Shown: positions 57,694 through 64,000 of the stretch, piece after piece | Layout: each line of letters starts with the position of its first letter | Position numbering within the stretch: position 1 is the first letter of the stretch | Assembly: GCA_026119855.1 (NCBI GenBank) | Contig: JAOWBW010000320.1 | Span: 372,001-436,000, forward strand | DNA from: Campanula takesimana | Taxonomy: Eukaryota; Streptophyta; Magnoliopsida; Asterales; Campanulaceae | Direction: 5' to 3' | Length of the DNA stretch: 64,000 nucleotides | Made by a program: the position numbers and the translations under genes | The notes under the pieces: model-generated | Seen by the model: only the letters and a program-made list of their open reading frames with translations | Databases searched by the model: none | Told to the model about the DNA's origin: nothing

Positions 57694-57755
57694 CTACGTT
57701 CCCCTTATCATGAGGGAGAGGTCCCACACAATAAGAGGCTCCGGTCGCCGTAGTT
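57694..57755 (-). promoter_or_regulatory. Hairpin H1 upstream of element 5 gag
   Basis: GAACTACG...ACGTAG with a long inner stem CCTCTTAT/ATAAGGGG (8 bp including one G-T). The loop is longer than usual. It lies about 150 bp before the gag remnant. Confidence 0.62.
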
Positions 57756-57849
57756 CGAATCAAGTTAGACTTTTAAAAAGAGGTGAGAGATGACCATAGG
57801 GGTCAAAAAGAGGGAGATGACTCGGTCCTTAGTCAAGCATGGGTGAGGA

Positions 57850-59765
57850 AGACCTATAGGAGTTGGTTTTGATTGAGTAGGGTATGGTTTGACCTAAATT
57901 TGACCTAAGGTTTTGACCTAAGGTTTGAGACAAGAAGTGGTTCAATCTAGGATGCGACGATAATGGTGGGTTGACCTAGATGGGTAAAGGATAGGTCGAC
58001 CTAAATGAGAAGGTTGGATTGACCTATATGGTGAATGAATCAAGATAGCGGGTTGTAGCGGTTTGCCTATGGGATGATCTAAGCGGGATGTACATGGTTT
58101 GACCTAGGTGGGTCTAAGGTTGACCTATTCGGGTTGGTGGATTAAGGAAGGTTGGAGATTGACCTAGATGGATCCAAGATAGGTAAGTCGATCTAAGCGG
58201 GTCACGGGGTGACCTTGGCGGGTCAAAGGTGAAGGGTAGTTTTAACCTAAGACGGGCAGGTTGACCTAAATGGGTCAAGGATGGTGTGTGTACCTAAACG
58301 GGTTGACCTAGGTTGGTCTGGATGACGGTGGGTCAAGATGACGGTTTGACCTAAGCGGGTTAGAACCAAAGGTAATTGGGATCACTTATGGAACCAAAGA
58401 TTGACCTAAGAGGTCGAAAACGGATAAGGTTGACCTAGGAGTCCAAGTTTGACCTAAGAGGTCGAAGGTGATTGGGTTGACCTAGGAGGTCAAAGGTTGA
58501 CCTAAGAGGTCAACGGGTGATAATGTTGACCGAGGGGTCCAAGGGTAGACCTAAGAGGTCAAAGGTGGATGAGGTTGACCTAAGAGGTCAAAGGCGGATG
58601 AGAATGGCCTATGGGGTCAAAGGTTGACCTAAGAGGTCAAAGACGATAAAGTTTACCTAGGGGGTTAAATGTGATAAGGTTGTCCTAGGAGGTCAAGGGT
58701 TGACCTAAGAAGTCGGAGGCGGATAAAGTTGACCTAGGCGGTCAAGGGTTGACCTAAGAGGTCGAGGGGTGACCTAAGAGGTCGAGGGTGATAAGGTTGA
58801 CCTAGGAGGTCAAGGGTAGACCTAAGAGGTCAAAGGCGGATAAAGTTGACCTAGGGGGTCAAAGGTAGACCTAAGAGATCAAAGGTTGGTACGGTTGACC
58901 TAGGGGGTCAAAGGTTGACTTAAACGGATAAGATTGACCTAGAGGTTAAAGGTTGGCCTAAGAGGTCAAAGGTGATTAAGTTGACCTAGGGGGTCAAAGG
59001 TTGACCTAGGAGGTCGAAGGCGGATGAGGTTGACCTAGGGGGTCAAGGGTAGACCTAAGAGGTCAAAAGCAGATGAGGTTGACCTAGGCAGTCAAGGTTG
59101 ACCTAAGAGGTCAAAGGTGGATGACGTTGACCTAGGGGGTCAAAGGTGATAAGGTTGACCTAAGGGGTCAGAGGTGATAAGGTTGTCCTAGGTGGTCAAG
59201 GGTTGACCTAAGAGGTCGGAGGTGATAAGGTTGACCTAGGAGGTCAAGGGTTGACCTAAGAGGTCGGAGGCGGATAAATTTGACCTAGGCGGTCAAGGTA
59301 GACCTACGAGGTCAAAGGCGGATGAGGTTGACCTAGGCAGTCAAGGGTTGACCTAAGAGGTCAAAGGTGGATGAGGTTGACCTAGGCGGTCAAGGGTGGA
59401 TGCGAATGACCTATGGGGTCAAGGGTTAAGAAGGTTGACCTAGGCGGTCAAAGGTTGACCTAGGAGGTCAAGTTGACCTAAGGTTGACCTAGGCGGTCAA
59501 AGGTTGATAAGGTTGACCTAGGGGGTCGAAGGTTGAGAAGGTTGACCTAGGTGGTCAAAAGTTGAGAAGGTTGACCTAGGCGGTCAAAGGTTGATAAGGT
59601 TGACCTAGGGGTCAAAGGTTGAGAAGGTTGACCTAGGCGGTCAAAGGTTGAGAAGGTTGACCTAGGCGGTCGAAGGTTGAATAAGGTTGACCTAGGGGTC
59701 GAAGGTTGAGAAGGTTGACCTAGGCGGTCAAAGGTTGAGAAGGTTGACCTAGGCGGTCGAAGGTG
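57850..59765 (-). repeat. GGTTGACCTAGG (W-box-like) tandem array
   Basis: About 1.9 kb of units of about 20-30 bp alternating GGTTGACCTAGGNGGTCAAAG and TTGACCTAAGAGGTCAAAG. Every unit has TTGACC on one strand and usually GGTCAA (the same core on the other strand), so the array has many dozens of TTGACC/GGTCAA cores. It lies between the PBS and gag of element 5. The right part (59450-59765) is the most regular. Confidence 0.9.
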
Positions 59766-60239
59766 AAGGGTAGATCCAAAATGGATCGCAATGATGGCCC
59801 AACGGATGAGCGATGGACCTTAGAGGTCGCCTAGATGCAATGCACATTTTTTTTGCGAAAGTTTTTGCATTTTTTTTTACATCCTAAATGGGTGATCCGA
59901 GGAGTGTCCTAATCTCTATGTGTGAGTTGACACGGGTTAGGTAAAAGGTTCTCACCGCTCGCAGAACGTACACGGTGAGTGGAGTAGACGAGTGACTCGA
60001 AAAGAGGGCGGCAGTAGCGCACAAATTCCCGCACATCGAAAATTCCGGGTAGTAGGGAAATGTGCAATGCTGACACGGACTAGTGGTAGTGTGTGGCAAG
60101 AAACTAATTCTTTTTAAGGAGAAAAGAGAGAAGTTTTGAATGTTTGAATGATGCTATGCAATGCAATGCAGGAGAAGAAAATAATGTACAAGGGAGCATA
60201 GCATAGTTTTGTTTGACCTTAGTACTATAGGGAAAGTAC
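59766..60239 (-). other. Spacer between two arrays in element 5 leader
   Basis: T-rich patch (59846-59880) followed by unique sequence with short inverted repeats, for example around CTCACCG/CGGTGAG at 59953-59981. No gene. Confidence 0.5.
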
Positions 60240-60745
60240 AAAAAATACATGTATTGAAAAATACAAGGTACACATATTAACATGGCAAAATACAAGGTGC
60301 ATGTGCAACATGGCAAAGTGTGAGGTGCATGTGTAAACATGGCAAAGTGTGAGGTGTATGTGTAAACATGGAAGTGTGCATGTGTAAACATGGCAGGGTG
60401 TGTGCATGTGTAAACATGGCAGGTGTGTGCATGTGTAAACATGGCAAGTGTGTGCATGTGTGAACATGGCAAGTGTGCATGTATAAACATGCCAGGTGTG
60501 TGCATGTGTAAACATGGCTAGTGTGTGCATGTATAAACATGGCAAGTGTGCATGTGTAAACATGGCAGGTGTGTGCATGTGTAAACATGGCATGTGTGTG
60601 CATGTGTAAACATGGCAGGTGTGTGCATGTGTAAACATGGCAGTGTGCATGTATAAACATGGCAGTGTGCATGTGTAAACATGGCAGGTGTGTGCATGTG
60701 TAAACATGGCAGGTGTGTGCATGTGTAAACATGGCAAGCATCATG
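60240..60745 (-). repeat. 25-bp tandem array (ACATGGCAGGTGTGTGCATG)
   Basis: About 18-20 units of about 25 bp (some 17-28 bp). Because the unit has no stop on the minus strand and its length is not a multiple of three, three long open frames run through it, giving a His/Thr/Cys-rich peptide. I treat these as repeat artefacts. Confidence 0.88.
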
Positions 60746-60791
60746 ATGTGACGAAAGTTAGACCCACTAAGTTTGAAAAAGTTTCAAAGCA

Positions 60792-60810
60792 GTCCCCAGC
60801 AGAGTCGCCA
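60792..60810 (-). other. PBS of element 5 (tRNA-Arg type)
   Basis: On the minus strand TGGCGACTCTGCTGGGGAC, one base after the LTR. Confidence 0.9.
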
Positions 60811-60811
60811 C

Positions 60812-61864
60812 TATGAATACGTGTGTTTGAATTTGAGAATATTCATAGTAACATTAAAATATGAGAGTCGACACGCCATTTTAATTATAGCCAAAACATT
60901 GAGAAAAAGCATGTTTAATGGGTTCGGGGGTCAAATTACAACAAGAGAAGAATATTGAACGTTATCACTCCTATTGCCCGAATGATCGGTCTTTCTATCA
61001 TGATGAATGTGTTAGTAGTGTGTTAGTGTTTGAGACCGGATCCGAAGATTGCCTACGTTCCTCTCAATGTGAGAAGCTCAGGTCAGTGTAGTTCGAGAGA
61101 ATTTAGAATAGGCAGAAGAATCGGGATCATGCATAATGAGGGTGGAATTACCTAAATATTAGGGTTTAGAAGTAGTTCCTAGATCATCCTTGGGTTGATG
61201 AACCCTCGATCATCATCGGCTATGAAATAGCATGCAAACATGAAGATCGCAACCCTAAATATAGCATAAATAAGGTTTTAATCTATGAACACGATGAACA
61301 TATGAAGAACATATATGAACATATGAATAAACATGCGAAGCATATGAAGAAACTATGAATAAACATGCAAGAACATGAATATTAAAAATCTACATTAGAA
61401 ATAATGCAAGAACGTGAAGAAATAAGTTAGAAAACTTACCTATGTTGGCAAGAAATAAACCTTGATCTTCTTGGAGGTTTGAATGCTAATTAGAGAGCAA
61501 AATTGTGTTTAAGAACTCTCAAATTCGGATCCCCCTAAACCAATAGCATGAGATTGGTTTATATAGTAAACTGAGGGGAAGATCTGATGGTCCAGATCAT
61601 CCGGGGCTGATGTGGCCGCGTGGCCAATATTGAGGGCGGCGGCGAAAGTGGCCGCGTGGCCATCGTTGCGCGCTGACTTGAAATTCAAGCTAGGGTTTTA
61701 CTGTTCATACAAGGCAACCCTAAATGTCCATATTTAATGTTTTCTAGAACATTGAGCTACTTTTGGGAATCCGGGACAAGTCTTTGCAAGGTTTCTAATT
61801 CCTATAAAGTCCTTGTATATTTGGGAAAGCCCTAATAAACTCATTTTCAGGTCGGGTACTAACA
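60812..61864 (-). mobile_element. 5' LTR of element 5 (family A)
   Basis: 1053 bp, very similar to 48533-49582 with few differences. The terminal TGTGAATAC of the other copies is TATGAATAC here. TATA (complement at 61556-61566). Confidence 0.92.
61051..61095 (-). promoter_or_regulatory. Hairpin H1 in 5' LTR of element 5
   Basis: Same as 48769-48814, except that the 5' CTACG is CTACA here (CGTAG changed to TGTAG on the + strand). Confidence 0.6.
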
Positions 61865-62570
61865 GTATCCCACGACTGTTATTAAGATGTAAGTTAATAA
61901 CACAGGATCCCATCATTCGGAGTCCCATAATTGTCATCAAGGTGTAAGCTAATGGCATAGGATTCACATTTTCAACGGAAAGGCAGTCTCGTCGAAAGGG
62001 GAATCAAGGTCCGAGTAATTGGCGTCTCCAAATCCGGGTATCCTATGACTGTTATCAAGACTTAAGTTAATAACACAGGATCCCACCATTTAAAATCCCA
62101 TAATTTCCATCGAGACGTATGTTAATGGCATAGAATTCACTATTTCGGCGAATAAGGCAACCTCGTTGGAAGGAGAAGCAAGGATCCAAGTAATTGGTGT
62201 CTCCAAACCCAGAGTCCGATAATTGTTATCAAGACGTATGTTAATAACATAGGATTCACATTTTTCAGCGAATAAGGCAACCTCATTGGAAGGAGAAGCA
62301 AGGTCCGGGTAACTGGCGTCTCCAAAATCGAAGACGGTTCGTCATCAACAACAGGGCATGTTCAGAATTGGAGTCAAAGAGATTGATTCCTCAGTATGGA
62401 TTGCAACTGGAGACGGTTTATCATCAACAAAAAGGAGTATATTCAGAATTGGGTCAAGGCCATTGATTCCTCAGTATGGGTACTCTCTAAACTCTAAACT
62501 TTACTTACCGCAAGTATTGTTTTCAAAAAATAATTTTCAAAATACCTTAAACCTCAGTTTTTGCGTGTTT
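61865..62570 (+). repeat. D 3' region: about 175-bp repeat units
   Basis: Landmarks GACTGTTATCAAG, TTAATAACA and AATTGGCGTCTCCAAA recur about every 170-185 bp (61868, 62039, about 62220), and a second short repeat CAGAATTGG...GATTCCTCAGTATGG at 62360 and 62440. Joining 48527 to 61865 restores a normal unit, which confirms where element 5 entered. No gene. Confidence 0.75.
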
Positions 62571-62578
62571 TCGGAGTC

Positions 62579-62632
62579 GAACTACGTTTAGTCTGATTTC
62601 CTTCCGAGGAATACGTAGGCAGCTTTTTAGCC
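62579..62632 (+). promoter_or_regulatory. Hairpin H1 before 3' LTR of D
   Basis: GAACTACG...ACGTAGGCAGC with inner stem TTCCT/AGGAA and a TCCG loop, 81 bp before the 3' LTR. Confidence 0.68.
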
Positions 62633-62712
62633 CGACCATACCCCTAGTTCAAAATGGCATCTTTTCTATCGGCGACGGTACTTCATCCATAAGTATCGTC
62701 GCCGAGGGGCTC

Positions 62713-63651
62713 TGTAGACACCCCATTTTGGACGTTCATTTATGATCACACTACTTCTGTGTCTCGCCTTTGATTTGGGTCGAAACTCATTTAGTTGGAC
62801 ATGTTTCGTTAAGTTTCTGACTGACTCCGTTAGTCAGGGGCCAAAATGAACATTAAAACTACTGCAGTGGGAAAATAGTGAATTCCAACACTGAGATGCC
62901 TCGTACGAGAAATTGATGTCTCGTAGGAGACATCCCCCTTGACAGTCGGGTTTTTTGTCAGTTTCCTTGTTGATCTTAACCCCTTTTCTTGGCAAACACT
63001 TAAGCAATCCGGGAAAACCTATTGGACGATCTTAGAGTCCAAAAATACCTATGTGGGAATCAAGTCTTGGATTCCCATCACAACTTACCTTCTTGGCCAA
63101 AACCCTAGGTCTAAAAATCCTATAAATATAAAGGTTCTTGAACCGAAAAAAGGCTAGAATCCTCATTCACCCTAAAATCACTCCAAATCTGATCAAAGAG
63201 GTCCCCATAATCAGTCCCTCTTCCTCACCCACGAAATTCAAGACTCCACAACACCACTCAAGCCACGTTTATTGGAATTTCAAGGCCTATAGTCAAGGCC
63301 ATTCATAGGATTCTTGAAGAACGCTTAGGTAAAACTCTTTGTTTTCTATCTTCTCATCTCCTTCTTTGTCTTTGAAGTAGTGTGATTTCATTAAAGGATC
63401 AGCCTAGAGCCTCTCCCATCCATGGAGATGGTCGTGAAGCACATGATCCAACAACCCAAATAAATAAGCAATTATTTATTTGTTTGTTTTCTCTTTTACA
63501 TACGTTTTGCATAATTTTGAAACAATGATGATGATTTTTTAGCAAGACCAATCCTAGATTGGATGAATTGGGTGCTCCTTGACCTTCCCAATTCATAACT
63601 TAACCCCCGAATCTAGATATCTCGGTCTGTGTTCCAACAACAACATGGTGG
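62713..63651 (+). mobile_element. 3' LTR of element D, cut at 63651
   Basis: Polypurine tract CGAGGGGCTC directly before. The LTR matches 14191-15129. The last about 93 bp are displaced beyond the window by a family-A insertion that splits the TGGCGACTC block of U5. TATA at about 63119-63132. Confidence 0.92.
62895..62937 (+). promoter_or_regulatory. Palindrome doublet P, site 7 (3' LTR of D)
   Basis: Arms ATGCCTCGTACGAGAAAT and ATGTCTCGTAGGAGACAT; counterpart of site 1, with two changes that weaken the palindromes. Confidence 0.65.
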
Positions 63652-64000
63652 TGTGAATACGTGTGTTTGAATTTGAGAATATTCATAGCAACATTAAAAT
63701 TATGAGAGTCGCCACGCCGTTTTAATTATAGCCAAAACATTGAGAAAAAGCATGTTTAATGGGTTCGGGGGTCAAATTACAATAAGAGAAGAATATTGAA
63801 CGTTATCACTCCTATTGCCCGAATGATCGGTCTTTCTATCATGATGAATGTGTTAGTAGTGTGTTAGTGTTTGAGACCGGATCCGAAGATTGCCTACGTT
63901 CCTCTCAATGTGAGAAGCTCAGGTCAGCGTAGTTCGAGAAGAATTTAGAATAGGCAGAAGAATCGGGATCATGCATAATGAGGGGGGAATTACCTAAAGA
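63652..64000 (-). mobile_element. Third family-A LTR, start only
   Basis: TGTGAATACGTGTG... matches the LTRs of element 5. If a complete element lies here, this is its 3' LTR, because the orientation is minus; it could also be a solo LTR. Left target site candidate GGTGG (63647-63651). An H1 hairpin lies at 63892-63935. Confidence 0.88.
63892..63935 (-). promoter_or_regulatory. Hairpin H1 in third family-A LTR
   Basis: Identical in structure to 48769-48814, with the CTACG/CGTAG outer stem intact. Confidence 0.62.

Larger units (their letters stand above)
48533..61864 (-). mobile_element. Element 5: complete family-A gag-only element in D
   Basis: 13,332 bp with LTRs at both ends, a perfect GTATC target duplication (48528-48532, 61865-61869), a tRNA-Arg PBS and a GAGGGGCTAC polypurine tract. 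In sense (minus) order: LTR, PBS, 25-bp array, W-box-like array, H1, gag remnant, three H2, degenerate arrays, telobox array, 27-bp array, 135-bp array, two H1, polypurine tract, LTR. No pol. Same family as element 1. Confidence 0.94.
14191..63651 (+). mobile_element. Element D: Tat/Ogre-like element split by three insertions
   Basis: Own blocks: 14191-18688, 31098-31762, 40713-48532 and 61870-63651, about 14.8 kb in all. Order: 5' LTR, tRNA-Arg PBS, leader, gag, spacer, pol (RT, RNase H, archaeal-type RNase H, integrase), noncoding modules, two antisense genes, repeats, polypurine tract, 3' LTR cut at 63651. Dual RNase H domains, the PBS and antisense extra genes are hallmarks of Tat-lineage elements. 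Left target site candidate GAATG (14186-14190); the right one lies outside. All genes are broken. Confidence 0.9.

Noticed and set aside
60104..60744. Three long minus-strand ORFs rich in His and Thr
   Set aside because: They arise from a 25-bp repeat without stops. No non-repeat domain is present.

Overview
This window is plant nuclear DNA made almost entirely of nested LTR retrotransposons and their internal tandem repeats. I find no host gene, rRNA, tRNA or CRISPR array. The evidence for a flowering plant is: Ty3/gypsy elements of the Tat (Ogre/Retand-like) type with two RNase H domains and a primer-binding site (PBS) for tRNA-Arg; one chromodomain element with an initiator-Met PBS; antisense plant-mobile-domain genes; and AT-rich spliceosomal introns. 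The species cannot be told from the sequence.

Layout, with insertion boundaries read from LTR ends and target-site duplications (TSD). 1-5309: 3' end of a family-A element (element 1, + strand). 5536-12018: element 2, a decayed chromovirus, TSD ACATG/ACGTG. 12019-14190: an antisense piece of another Tat-like element carrying gag. 14191-63651: element D, the only element here with pol (about 14.8 kb of its own sequence), split into four blocks by three complete insertions: element 4 (18689-31092, - strand, TSD AATGT/AATGC), element 6 (31763-40707, + strand, TSD ATGAT) and element 5 (48533-61864, - strand, family A, TSD GTATC). A further family-A LTR begins inside D's 3' LTR at 63652 and runs off the window.

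Element D has gag, pol (RT, RNase H, archaeal-type RNase H, integrase) and, downstream of pol, two antisense genes. One is DUF7745-like. The other is a plant-mobile-domain gene with three recognisable introns. All are broken by stops and frameshifts. Elements 1/5, 4 and 6 have no pol, only gag plus long noncoding repeat-rich regions. They share D's PBS, polypurine tract and LTR termini, and so look like non-autonomous partners of a D-type element.

The most interesting content is noncoding. (1) A palindrome doublet (P) occurs seven times, only in element D, and sits 137-153 bp upstream of all three D start codons I can place, on both strands. (2) Three small hairpins (H1, H2, H3) recur on the sense strand of different families. 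Their sequences differ but base pairing is kept, which looks like conserved RNA structure. (3) In four LTR families the U5 end carries two blocks that look complementary to the primer tRNA's T-arm and 3' end, in addition to the true PBS. (4) The gag-only elements carry large arrays of units built around telobox-like, W-box-like and MYB3R-like cores. All counts are by eye, and no alignment, folding or database search was run.
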